Translations under genes and position numbers: made by a program | In this document: piece after piece, positions 34,751-43,499 of the stretch | How the letters are laid out: each line of letters opens with the position of its first letter | How positions within the stretch are numbered: the stretch's first letter is position 1 | Source: Deltaproteobacteria bacterium | GTDB lineage: Bacteria; Myxococcota_A; UBA9160; UBA6930 | Length of the DNA: 64,000 nt | Reading direction: 5' to 3' | NCBI GenBank assembly: GCA_028817435.1 | Contig: JAPPPQ010000017.1 | Coordinates: 124,001 to 188,000, forward strand | The notes under the pieces: generated by a model | What the model was told of the DNA's origin: nothing | Seen by the model: the letters and a program-made list of their open reading frames with translations, nothing else | The model's database searches: none

Positions 34751-36198
34751 AGCGCCGCGCCTCCCACGGTGAGCTCGTCCACCCGCAGGGTGGGCAGGCC
34801 CACGCCGACGGGGACGCTCTGTCCCTCTTTGCCGCAGGTGCCCAAACCCGCATCCAGCGCCAGGTCGCAGCCGATGCGCGAGACGCGGCGCAGCACATCC
34901 GGGCCGTTGCCAATGAGCGTGGCGCCCCGCACCGGCTGGCCGATGCGCCCGTCCTCTATGCGGTAGGCCTCGATGCAGTGAAACACGAACTTGCCGTTGG
35001 TGATGTCCACCTGTCCGCCGCTGAAAAAGGCGGCGTAGAGGCCGCGCTGCACCGAGCGGATGATGTCCTCGGGCGCATCCGGCCCGGCGAGCATGAAGGT
35101 GTTGGTCATGCGCGGCAGCGGCAGGTGCGCGTAGCTCTCGCGCCGCCCGTTGCCCGTGGGGCGCTGCCCCATGAGCCGCGCGTTCAGCCGATCCTGCAGG
35201 TAGCCGGTCAGCACGCCGTCTTCAATCAGCACAGTGCGGCGGGTGGGCGTGCCCTCGTCGTCCACATTCAGCGAGCCGCGGCGGCCGGGCAGGGTGCCGT
35301 CATCTACCACGGTGACGCCGGGAGCGGCCACGCGCTCGCCAATGCGCCCGGCGAAGGCCGAGCTGCCCTTGCGGTTGAAATCGCCCTCCAGGCCGTGGCC
35401 CACGGCCTCGTGCAGCAAAATGCCCGGGAAGCCGGGGGCGAGCACCACGCTCATGGTTCCGGCGGGGCAGGGCGCGGCCTCCAGGTTCAGCAGAGCTACC
35501 CGCACCGCCTCGTCCACCATCGGCCGCCATTTCTGCGCGTCCAGCAGGCCGCCCAGCTCAAAGCGTCCGCCCATGCCCTGAAAGGCCATCTCGCGCCGCC
35601 CGCCGGGGGCCTCGGCAATGACCTGGCAATCGAGGCGCACCAGGGGGCGGGTATCCGCCGCCCAGCCGCCGTCGCTGGCCGCCATCATCAGCAGGCGCTG
35701 CTCGCAGGAGAGCCGCGCCACCACCTGGCGAATGCGCGGATCCCGCGCGCGGGCGTAGCGATCCACCTCGTTCAGCAGCGCGATTTTGGCGTCCAGCGGC
35801 TCGTCGGTGGGGGCGGTGGCTGTGGGGTAGAGGCTGGGCCGCGCCGGGCTTTGGCTGCGCGCGGGCAGCTTGCGTTGGCCCCCCGCTTCGGCGATGGCGC
35901 GGGCCTCCTGCGCCGCCAGGCGCAGGCTCGGCGCGCTGATCTCATCGGTGTGGGCGTAGCCCTGGCGCTCGCCGCAGATCGCGCGCACCCCCACGCCCTG
36001 GCCGCTGTGGCGCTCGCTCACCCGCACCAGGCCGTCCTCGATCAACAGCGTCTCGCGCGCGGAGGATTCGAAGAACAAATCGGCGTAGTCGAGCTGCTTT
36101 TCCAGCGCCACGCCCAGCGCCGCGTCCAGCGCGTTCTCGTCAATGCCGAAGCGCTCGCGGAACAGGCGCACCGGCAGCTCCCGCTGCGCCGCGCTCAT
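34747..36198 (-). CDS. tldD: TldD metalloprotease subunit
   Basis: A 483-residue TldD subunit. The zinc site is in HEAVGHGLEGD at 263-273, and the family ending GLGTCGKEGQSVPVGVGLPTLRV carries the conserved Cys-Gly-Lys-x-Gly-Gln. The N-terminal domain has EDGLVRVSERHSGQGVGVRAI. It acts with TldE, encoded directly downstream. The ATG at 36198 overlaps the HAD phosphatase stop (ATGA). The frame is open far upstream of this ATG, but that stretch is the complement of the HAD gene. Confidence 0.95.
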   Translation of the reverse strand: MSAAQRELPVRLFRERFGIDENALDAALGVALEKQLDYADLFFESSARETLLIEDGLVRVSERHSGQGVGVRAICGERQGYAHTDEISAPSLRLAAQEARAIAEAGGQRKLPARSQSPARPSLYPTATAPTDEPLDAKIALLNEVDRYARARDPRIRQVVARLSCEQRLLMMAASDGGWAADTRPLVRLDCQVIAEAPGGRREMAFQGMGGRFELGGLLDAQKWRPMVDEAVRVALLNLEAAPCPAGTMSVVLAPGFPGILLHEAVGHGLEGDFNRKGSSAFAGRIGERVAAPGVTVVDDGTLPGRRGSLNVDDEGTPTRRTVLIEDGVLTGYLQDRLNARLMGQRPTGNGRRESYAHLPLPRMTNTFMLAGPDAPEDIIRSVQRGLYAAFFSGGQVDITNGKFVFHCIEAYRIEDGRIGQPVRGATLIGNGPDVLRRVSRIGCDLALDAGLGTCGKEGQSVPVGVGLPTLRVDELTVGGAAL

Positions 36199-37037
36199 GC
36201 GCGCAGCCCCACCGCGCGCCCGCGCGCCGCAAAAACCGCGCCGGGGGTGGCGCTCTGCGCGCGCCGGTTCATGCGCTCCACCACCGCGGGCAGTGCGGCG
36301 AATCCGCCCGCGCGCGCGTTGTGCGCGCCGTTGGCAGCCGGCGCGGCGGGCAGCTGGCGGATATCGAGTGCGTGCAGCCCGGCGGCGCGGGCGGCCTGCA
36401 GGTCGCGGACCGGGTGATCGCCGACGAGCAGCGCCTGGCGGGGCGCAATGCCGAGTTGCGCCAGGCAGTGGGCGAAGCTGACGGGGGAGGGCTTCGCCGC
36501 GCCGGATTCTGCCGGCAGCACCACGGCGTCGAAGTAGTGGCGCACATTCAGCCCGCGCAGCAGGCCGTGCAGGCGCTGGTCGAAGTTTGAGAGAATCGCC
36601 AGCGCCAGGCCCTGGGCGCGCAGCGCCGCCAGCGCCTGCTCTGCGCCCGCGGTCAGGCGCCAGGCACGGGGCGAGCCGTAGTGGAGCCAGAGCGCGTCGG
36701 CGCAGAGGCCGAAGTGCGGGCTCTCCTCGAAGCGCAGCTCCTGATCCGCCGCGCGGAAAGTCTCGCGCAGCCGCGCCTGCCACCACGCCCGCTCCAGCGC
36801 TGCGCGGCGGCCGGGCGGCGCATCCGGGTGCGCATTGGCCGGGGCGGACTCGAAGACCCGGGCGAATGCCTCGCCGAGCCGCGCCGCAGAGGGCGCGGCG
36901 GCGGGGCTTTGCCCGGCGCTGGAAGCGAGGTAGCGGCGCGCGAAGCGGGCGTAGGTCGCGCCCACCGGCTCCCGGGGCAGCAGCAGCGTTCCCGCCGCGT
37001 CGAAGAGGATGGCCCGGATGTCACACGCGCCGCCCAT
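36195..37037 (-). CDS. HAD-IA family hydrolase
   Basis: A 280-residue haloacid dehalogenase-superfamily hydrolase, probably a phosphatase. Motif I is FDAAGT with nucleophile Asp13; the second Asp of DxDGT is Ala, as in HDHD3-type members. Motif II is LSNFD, motif III is the Lys in AAKPSP, and motif IV is GDHPVRD. The C-terminal 40 residues are Ala/Arg-rich and may be non-essential. Start at the ATG at 37037, with an alternative at 37064. The substrate is unknown. It is the first gene of the minus-strand run with tldD-tldE and is divergent from the TonB receptor pair. Confidence 0.85.
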   Translation of the reverse strand: MGGACDIRAILFDAAGTLLLPREPVGATYARFARRYLASSAGQSPAAAPSAARLGEAFARVFESAPANAHPDAPPGRRAALERAWWQARLRETFRAADQELRFEESPHFGLCADALWLHYGSPRAWRLTAGAEQALAALRAQGLALAILSNFDQRLHGLLRGLNVRHYFDAVVLPAESGAAKPSPVSFAHCLAQLGIAPRQALLVGDHPVRDLQAARAAGLHALDIRQLPAAPAANGAHNARAGGFAALPAVVERMNRRAQSATPGAVFAARGRAVGLRA

Positions 37038-37170
37038 CAGCGGCGGCGGCGAAATCGGCGGCATATCCCGCAGACTAGCCGCACCGCGCCGCGCCCGCAC
37101 CCACCTGTGGCGCGGCCCCCATCTGCCTGCAACCTTTGGTGGCGGGCCGCGCGGGCGGCGCATAAAAAAG

Positions 37171-37200
37171 TTGCAAAAGCCCGCGGGGTTGTGATTGAAT
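37171..37200 (+). promoter_or_regulatory. Possible promoter for the tandem TonB receptors
   Basis: TTGCAA (37171-37176) and TTGAAT (37195-37200) are 18 bases apart in the 234-base gap between the HAD gene and the first receptor, in a locally AT-richer patch. The leader would be about 65 bases. Nothing else recognisable was seen in this gap: no riboswitch and no clear operator. Confidence 0.35.
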
Positions 37201-37271
37201 GCCCGGCTGAGACGCCCCGCACGGTTGCCGGCAGGGCCCACAGAGCGAAAACCCAGAGGAGACACAACGAG

Positions 37272-40200
37272 ATGCGAAAGCGCGCCCGCCTTCCCTGGCT
37301 GAATTACGCCGCAGCGGCCCTGCTCGCCGCCTATGTGCTTCCCCCCGGGGGGGGGGGGGTGGCTTTGGCTCAGGAAGCCGAGGCTGAGCCCGGCGGCGTC
37401 GAGGAGATTGTGGTGACCGGCTCTTACATCCCCCACACCCCGGAGGATGCGCCGCTGCCCGTACAGGTGGTGGACAGCGAGGAGCTCTTCAACCAGGGCA
37501 GCCCGAGCCTCGTCGAGCTGGTGCGCACCCTGGGCGTGAGTTCGGGGACCGACGGCGAGACCAATCAGTTCCAGTCGAATGGCCTGGAGGGCACGGCAAA
37601 CATCAATATGCGCGGCCTCGGGCCGGGCCGCACCCTGGTGCTGACCAACGGGCGGCGCAACGCCTGGTCGCCCTATGCCATCAGCGAGCAGCGGCAGTTG
37701 TTCGTGGATATCAACATGATTCCCGGCGTGGCCATTGAGCGGGTGGAGCTGCTGAAAGACGGCGCGGCGGCCACCTACGGCTCCGATGCCATCGCCGGCG
37801 TGGCGAACTTCATCACGCGCTCGGATTTCGAGGGCCTCGAGTTTGCGACCTCCTACAAGAACATCGCCGACAGCAGCGGCGATTTCGATTTCGGCCTGAT
37901 CGGCGGCACCAAGGTCGGCGCGACCAACCTGGTGCTCTCGGCGGGCTGGAGCCGCCGCAGCGAGCTGCACGCCCGCGACCGGGACTGGGCGATTGAGCCC
38001 TTCGGCACCCGGGGCAATTCGCTCAACTACACCGGCATTCCGAATCCCGGCTCTTTTTTCCCCATCCGCCACACAGCGGGGGCGGACGGAATGCCCTACA
38101 CCCGGGACGATGTGAATAGCATCGTGGGCGTGGGCGCCCGCGACCCCCAATGCGCGGCTTTCGTCGGCAGCTTTGTGGACAACCCGCCCGACGGCGCGCC
38201 GCGCCGCGCCAACTGCACCTACTCCTATCTCTACTTCGACAATCTGATTGAGAAGGAGGAGCGCTGGCAGATTTTCGGCGAGCTCACCCATGAATTCTCG
38301 GTGGACCACAGCCTTTCTGTCGAGCTGCTCTACGCCAATACGGATGTGCCGGAGTGGAAGACCTCGCCCTCGTATCCGCCGCAGACGCTGGTGGACCTGA
38401 ATCCGGAGACGGGGCGGCTGGTTCCCGCAAATCATCCGGGATTGCTGAAGATGGCGCAGGACTATCCGACCAATGCGGACAGCAGCCCGAGCGTGTGGGC
38501 GAACGCCGCCGATGCGAATTGCGATCCCGCAACCACGGCCTGCAATTCGCTGCTCTTCTTCGGGCGGCCCTTCGGCGTGAGCGGAGATTCCGGCGTGGGC
38601 TTCCGCGAATACAACACCTTCCGCTTCATGGCGGGGCTGGAGGGAAAGATTTTCGGCAGCCTCAACTACACCACCTCGCTGCTCTTCACCGAGTCGAATG
38701 GCGAGCGCGGCTCGCCGGACACCTACGCCGAGCGCTGGAGCCTGGCCTTCCGCGGACTCGGCGGGCCGAATTGCAATCCCGCCACCGGCACGCCGGGACA
38801 GGGCGGCTGCCTCTATTACAACCCCTTTTCCAATGCCATTCAGTTCCCGCAGGCAAAGCGCTTTGACGACGGCCAGATTGTGGAGAACCCGAACTACCGC
38901 GCAGATCTGGCCAACACGCCGGAACTGCGGGATTGGCTCGCGGATCTCCTGACCGACGAGGTGGACTCGGGCATCATCGTCTATGACTTCGTGCTCTCCG
39001 GCGAAACCGGCTGGGAGCTGCCGGGCGGGGCCGTTTCCTTTGCCGCGGGCGCGCAGTGGCGGCGGGAATCCTACGAGTTCACGCCCGCCGCTATCGCCGA
39101 CCTCACGCAGAATCCCTGCCAGACCACCGGAGAAAACGAGCGCTGGCGCATGGCGAGCGACCCCATGGCGCGCTGCGACGCGGGAACCCCGGGCGCGGCC
39201 GCGGACGATTACGAGGGCAGCGGCCAGTTCATCTTCCTCGCCGGCGCCACCCCCTTCGATGACGACCAGGACATCATCGGCGTCTTCGGCGAGCTCTTTT
39301 TGCCCTTCGCCGAGCGCTTCGAGGCGCAGCTCTCGGTGCGCTGGGAGGATTACGGCGGCGAGGTGGGCGGCAGCGTGGATCCCAAGCTGGCGCTGCGCTG
39401 GCAACTGGCGGACTGGCTGGCGCTGCGGGCCTCGGGCTCCACCACCTTCCGCGGCCCCACGCTGAACCAGTTGGGCGGGCGCGGCACCACGCTCTCCTTT
39501 GTGGGCCAGACCAACACCTTCAAGGCGGTGGATGTCGTCGGCAACCCGAATCTGGAGCCGGAATCGGCGGTGTCCTTCAATCTGGGCGCGATCTTCGAGT
39601 GGGAGAACTTGCTCGGGGGCGGCGCTTCGCTTTACATCTCCCTCGACTACTGGAACTTCAGCCTCGAGGATCCGATCATCCGGGAGGACTTCAATTCGCT
39701 GGTGAATGTGGGCTTCGGGAACCCCGCAATGCGCTCCGCAGGAAGCAGCACGCTCATTGTGGACGGCCCCCTTGCGGATCGCTTCCAGATTTCTCAGTGC
39801 GACCGCACCGATGCTTCCACCTGCACCGCCAACAACATTCAGCGCATCCGCACGAACATGATCAACGGTCCGGACATGGACACGGACGGCATTGACTTTG
39901 CGCTGCGCTACGGCTTCGACATGGGGCCGGGGCGAATGGAGGTTTCCTGGGCGGGCACCTGGATCAATTCCTTCGATGTGGGCGCCACCACCGTGGGCGC
40001 AATCAGCCTCCCGGCCTTCGATGCCCGCAGCAAGCTCAACGCAACCGTGGCCTACCTGCGCCCCATCCTCGGCCTCAAGTGGAACATCGGGCTGCGCTAC
40101 GAGACGGCAAACCACCTCTTCAACCTGATCTACAACAAGACCGGCAGCTATGAGGATCGGGCGAGCACTGCGAACGGCCCGCGCGGCATTGAGGGCCACG

Positions 40201-40400
40201 GCACCATTGACTTCCACTACAACATGGCGGTGGGCGGCTTCTTCAACAGCGATGCGCTCTCGGGAACCACCTTCTGGCTCTCTGCCTACAATCTGGCGGA
40301 TGAAGATCCGCCCTTCGCCCGCAACGACCTGAACTACGACGCCTATACGCACAGCGCCTTCGGGCGCATCATCAAGGTGGGCCTGCGCCAGAGCTTCTAG
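37272..40400 (+). CDS. TonB-dependent receptor 1 (signal peptide carries a G13 tract)
   Basis: A 1042-residue outer-membrane TonB-dependent receptor. The ATG follows AGAGGAGA by about 9 bases. The signal peptide ends ALAQE, followed by VEEIVVTGSYI, a plug with NINMRGLGPGRTLVL and YGSDAIAGVANFITR, and a large barrel ending in KVGLRQSF. The end of the signal peptide is encoded by six Cs and 13 Gs (37341-37359), giving Pro-Pro-Gly4-Val. One base more or less would frameshift the gene before the mature protein. Receptor 2, 31 bases downstream, is a clear paralog. The long receptor length and NGRRNAWSP segment recall receptors for complex organic substrates; the substrate is unknown. Confidence 0.92.
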   Translation: MRKRARLPWLNYAAAALLAAYVLPPGGGGVALAQEAEAEPGGVEEIVVTGSYIPHTPEDAPLPVQVVDSEELFNQGSPSLVELVRTLGVSSGTDGETNQFQSNGLEGTANINMRGLGPGRTLVLTNGRRNAWSPYAISEQRQLFVDINMIPGVAIERVELLKDGAAATYGSDAIAGVANFITRSDFEGLEFATSYKNIADSSGDFDFGLIGGTKVGATNLVLSAGWSRRSELHARDRDWAIEPFGTRGNSLNYTGIPNPGSFFPIRHTAGADGMPYTRDDVNSIVGVGARDPQCAAFVGSFVDNPPDGAPRRANCTYSYLYFDNLIEKEERWQIFGELTHEFSVDHSLSVELLYANTDVPEWKTSPSYPPQTLVDLNPETGRLVPANHPGLLKMAQDYPTNADSSPSVWANAADANCDPATTACNSLLFFGRPFGVSGDSGVGFREYNTFRFMAGLEGKIFGSLNYTTSLLFTESNGERGSPDTYAERWSLAFRGLGGPNCNPATGTPGQGGCLYYNPFSNAIQFPQAKRFDDGQIVENPNYRADLANTPELRDWLADLLTDEVDSGIIVYDFVLSGETGWELPGGAVSFAAGAQWRRESYEFTPAAIADLTQNPCQTTGENERWRMASDPMARCDAGTPGAAADDYEGSGQFIFLAGATPFDDDQDIIGVFGELFLPFAERFEAQLSVRWEDYGGEVGGSVDPKLALRWQLADWLALRASGSTTFRGPTLNQLGGRGTTLSFVGQTNTFKAVDVVGNPNLEPESAVSFNLGAIFEWENLLGGGASLYISLDYWNFSLEDPIIREDFNSLVNVGFGNPAMRSAGSSTLIVDGPLADRFQISQCDRTDASTCTANNIQRIRTNMINGPDMDTDGIDFALRYGFDMGPGRMEVSWAGTWINSFDVGATTVGAISLPAFDARSKLNATVAYLRPILGLKWNIGLRYETANHLFNLIYNKTGSYEDRASTANGPRGIEGHGTIDFHYNMAVGGFFNSDALSGTTFWLSAYNLADEDPPFARNDLNYDAYTHSAFGRIIKVGLRQSF
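37347..37359 (+). repeat. 13-G homopolymer in a receptor signal-peptide sequence
   Basis: Thirteen Gs follow six Cs. At the equivalent place in the tandem paralog the sequence is four Cs and four Gs (40503-40510), and both then read TGGC and soon CAGGAAGCCGAG. The tract therefore looks like an expansion of a shared ancestral sequence. Confidence 0.9.
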
Positions 40401-40431
40401 CCGCAGGGCCACCAGAAAAGGAGCAAACCCA

Positions 40432-43400
40432 ATGGCGCGCCCGCGTCCGCACATCTCTCTGTTGGCCCCCGCTGCGGCGGCTCTGCTCGCCCTGAACGCG
40501 CTCCCCGGGGTGGCCTCGGCCCAGGAAGCCGAGGCCGCGGCGGAGCCGGAGCCCAGCGGCGTCGAAGAGATCGTCGTCACCGGCTCTTACATCGCGCGCA
40601 GCACGGAAGACGAGGCGCTGCCGGTTTCCGTCTTCACCAGCGATGAGCTGGAGTTGCAGGGCTCGCCGACTCCCCTGGACATGATCAAGGACCTCTCTTT
40701 CAGCCAGGGGGCGGACGGCGAGACGGACCAGTTCCAGGCGGGGGCGGGGGCCGACCGGGCGACGGTGAATCTGCGCGGCTTCGGCCCGAGCCGGAGCCTG
40801 GTGCTGCTGAATGGGCGGCGCAATGCCTGGTCTCCCATTGCCATTGCAGCACAGGCGCAGTTGCTGGTGGATCTGAACACCATGCCCGTGGCCGCTGTGG
40901 AGCGCGTGGAGGTGTTGCGCGAGGGCGGCGCGGCCACCTACGGCTCCGACGCCATCGGCGGCGTGGTGAACTACATCACGCGCTCGGATTTCGAGGGCCT
41001 GGAACTCTCCTTCAACCGCAAGTTGCTGGATGGCAACGGCGGCGACGACGACATCGGCGTCATTTGGGGCGCGCGCCAGGGCAATATTCATATCGTGACT
41101 TCCTTCGGCTTCGCCAAGCGCCGGGAACTGACCATCTCGGAGCGCGATTGGGCGCTGCGCCCCTTTGCGGAGAACCCCGTGGGCGGCTGGTCCACGGTGG
41201 GCCGGCCCGCGGCCTTCATTCCCATCACCACCTGGAATGCGCTGTCCGACCCCATGAACCCCAACTATGTCGCCAACCCCTTCGCCCGTGTGGCAGTGGC
41301 GGGCGCTGCAACTGCCGATCCCAATTGTGCGGACCTCGGCGGCGCGGCTGCGGGCGGTTTTTGCCGCTTCCAATTCACCGCCTTTGACAACTTGACGGAG
41401 AAGGCGCAGCGCTGGCAGTGGTTCACGGAGTTGACGGTGGAGCTCAGCGCCACCACGACTTTCAAGCTCGAATATCTGAAGTCGAACAGCAATGTGCCGG
41501 CCTGGAACACCTCGGTTTCCTATCCGCCGAACCGGCTGATTGATACCACGCGCACCATCCGCGCGGGCAACCCCGCGCTGGTGGACATGGCCTCCAAATA
41601 TCCCGCTCGCTACGGCGCCTACGCATCTTGCGCGGAATCCTACTGCCGCTACGCAGGCGATCCCACGGACGATGTGGCCTGGTTCTACGGGCGGGCTTAT
41701 GGGCAGGACGGCCCGCTGCGCGACCACCTGCGGGAATCGAACGGCCACCGCGTGCTCGCCTCGCTGGATGGCGAATGGCGGGATTACGACTGGCAGAGCT
41801 CCTTTCTCTGGAATCGCATCCGGCGGCGCTTCGAGGGCGGCGATACCGAGGTGTATCGCTTCCGCCGCGCGCAGTTGGGGCTGGGCGGCTTCAATTGCGA
41901 AATTCTGGTGCCGAACGAGTATGACGCGAACGGCAACCTGGCCTTTTCCGAGGCGACGCTGGCGCAGCACGCCGGGCGGGGGCACTGCTTGTATTGGAGC
42001 CCCTTTTCGAACGGCATGGCCGGCGCCCATGGCCAGGTGTTGAACGGCGAGGCGGAGAACCCGGACTTCAATCCCGACTTCGACAACCAGCGGCTCTTCT
42101 CTTACCTCGTGAACCAGAACTACGGCCTCACCGGCGAGAGCACCCTCACGGCCTGGGATTTCATTGTCAACGGCGAGCTGGGAAGCTGGCTGTCCCTGCC
42201 CGGTGGCGAAATCGGCTTTGCCGCGGGCCTGCAGTGGCGGCGCGAGGATTACACGACGACGATTTACGACCGCAACGATGAGGAGCAATTCCCCTGCCTC
42301 GCCGGCCCGGAGCAGCGGGATTGCACGACCGGGCGCACCGGCCTGTTCGGCTTTTTGCCGCCACTGCTCGGCATAGACGGCGAGCGCGACATCTACGCAG
42401 TGTTCGGCGAGCTCTCCCTGCCGATTACCAAGACGCTGCAGGCGCATATCTCCGCCCGCTTCGAGAGCTATGGCGGAAAGATCGGCAACACGCTGGACCC
42501 CAAGGTTGCGCTGCGCTGGAAGGTGCTGCCCTGGCTCGGCCTCCGCGCTTCGGCGGGCACCACTTTCCGTGCGCCCACGCTGAATCAGACGGTCACCACG
42601 AATTCCTCCAACTCGCTGCAGTTCGTCGCGCCGACGGGCGCTTTCAAGCGCATTGACACCCGGGGCAATCCGGATCTCGAGCCCGAGACGGCCTTCACAT
42701 GGAATGCGGGCCTGTTGATTGACTTGAAGAAACTGTTCTTCGATTCGGATCACTTGTTCGTGACTGCGGATTACTGGTCCTACGATTTTGAGGATTCGCT
42801 GGTGACCGAGCCCTTCACCAATGTGTTGAACGCCGCCTGCCCGGGCGCAGCCGCGGGATCCACCGACGCCTGCGCGCCGAACAAGGATCCGAACAGCCCC
42901 TGGTTCCAGCGCGCGGCGCCCTTTGACATCACGGTCCCCTCGGCGGTGGAGATCATCAATGTGAACATCATCAACGGGCCCGATATTGAGACCTCCGGCG
43001 TGGATCTCACGCTGCGCTACAGTATGCCGGCGGCCGGGGGCGTGCTGGGCTTTGGGGTGCAGGGCACCTGGGTGGCGGATTACGAAATCGGCGAGACGGT
43101 GCTCACCACACCCTACGACGCAGTGGGGCGTCTCAACTACGGCACCTCCTACGCCCGCTCGCTGGTGGAATTCAAGGGCCGGGCTTGGCTCAATTACCAG
43201 ATCGGCGGCGCAAACCTGCGCTTCGTCGCCAACTATCTGCACGATTACGAGGATCGGCGATCATTGGCGGGCGTTGCTCCGCCGCCCCGCACCATTGACC
43301 GCCACATCACCTACGACCTGCACCTGAACTATCGCTTCCCCGGCGAGCAGACCACGCTGTGGGCCTCGGCCGTCAACCTCACTGACGAGAATCCGCCCTT

Positions 43401-43485
43401 CGTGGCGCTCGACATGAACTACGACGCCTTCACCCACAATCCCTTCGGCAGCATTTTCAAGGTGGGTTTCCGCCAGAGCTTCTGA
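40432..43485 (+). CDS. TonB-dependent receptor 2 (paralog of receptor 1)
   Basis: A 1017-residue TonB-dependent receptor with a signal peptide (cleavage near ASAQE), the segment VEEIVVTGSYIARS, and a plug with TVNLRGFGPSRSLVLLNGRRNAWSP and YGSDAIGGVVNYITR. The barrel ends in KVGFRQSF. AAAAGGAG lies before the ATG. Plug, mid-barrel (YNPFSNA vs YWSPFSNG) and C-terminal segments (NLNYDAYTHSAFG vs DMNYDAFTHNPFG) align with receptor 1, so the pair arose by duplication and diverged mostly in loops. The likely common transcript starts before receptor 1. No TonB, transporter or catabolic gene accompanies them. Confidence 0.93.
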   Translation: MARPRPHISLLAPAAAALLALNALPGVASAQEAEAAAEPEPSGVEEIVVTGSYIARSTEDEALPVSVFTSDELELQGSPTPLDMIKDLSFSQGADGETDQFQAGAGADRATVNLRGFGPSRSLVLLNGRRNAWSPIAIAAQAQLLVDLNTMPVAAVERVEVLREGGAATYGSDAIGGVVNYITRSDFEGLELSFNRKLLDGNGGDDDIGVIWGARQGNIHIVTSFGFAKRRELTISERDWALRPFAENPVGGWSTVGRPAAFIPITTWNALSDPMNPNYVANPFARVAVAGAATADPNCADLGGAAAGGFCRFQFTAFDNLTEKAQRWQWFTELTVELSATTTFKLEYLKSNSNVPAWNTSVSYPPNRLIDTTRTIRAGNPALVDMASKYPARYGAYASCAESYCRYAGDPTDDVAWFYGRAYGQDGPLRDHLRESNGHRVLASLDGEWRDYDWQSSFLWNRIRRRFEGGDTEVYRFRRAQLGLGGFNCEILVPNEYDANGNLAFSEATLAQHAGRGHCLYWSPFSNGMAGAHGQVLNGEAENPDFNPDFDNQRLFSYLVNQNYGLTGESTLTAWDFIVNGELGSWLSLPGGEIGFAAGLQWRREDYTTTIYDRNDEEQFPCLAGPEQRDCTTGRTGLFGFLPPLLGIDGERDIYAVFGELSLPITKTLQAHISARFESYGGKIGNTLDPKVALRWKVLPWLGLRASAGTTFRAPTLNQTVTTNSSNSLQFVAPTGAFKRIDTRGNPDLEPETAFTWNAGLLIDLKKLFFDSDHLFVTADYWSYDFEDSLVTEPFTNVLNAACPGAAAGSTDACAPNKDPNSPWFQRAAPFDITVPSAVEIINVNIINGPDIETSGVDLTLRYSMPAAGGVLGFGVQGTWVADYEIGETVLTTPYDAVGRLNYGTSYARSLVEFKGRAWLNYQIGGANLRFVANYLHDYEDRRSLAGVAPPPRTIDRHITYDLHLNYRFPGEQTTLWASAVNLTDENPPFVALDMNYDAFTHNPFGSIFKVGFRQSF

Positions 43486-43499
43486 GCGGCGCTAGCCGC
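43486..43499. terminator. Small GC hairpin shared by converging stop codons
   Basis: GCGGC-GCTA-GCCGC forms a five-base-pair hairpin between the receptor 2 stop and the metH stop, and contains the metH TAG. There is no T-tract on either side, so it is at best a weak bidirectional terminator. Confidence 0.3.

Noticed and set aside
40372-43242. Minus-strand open frame of about 950 codons opposite receptor 2
   Set aside because: Same cause; receptor 2 on the plus strand is complete with signal peptide, plug and barrel.
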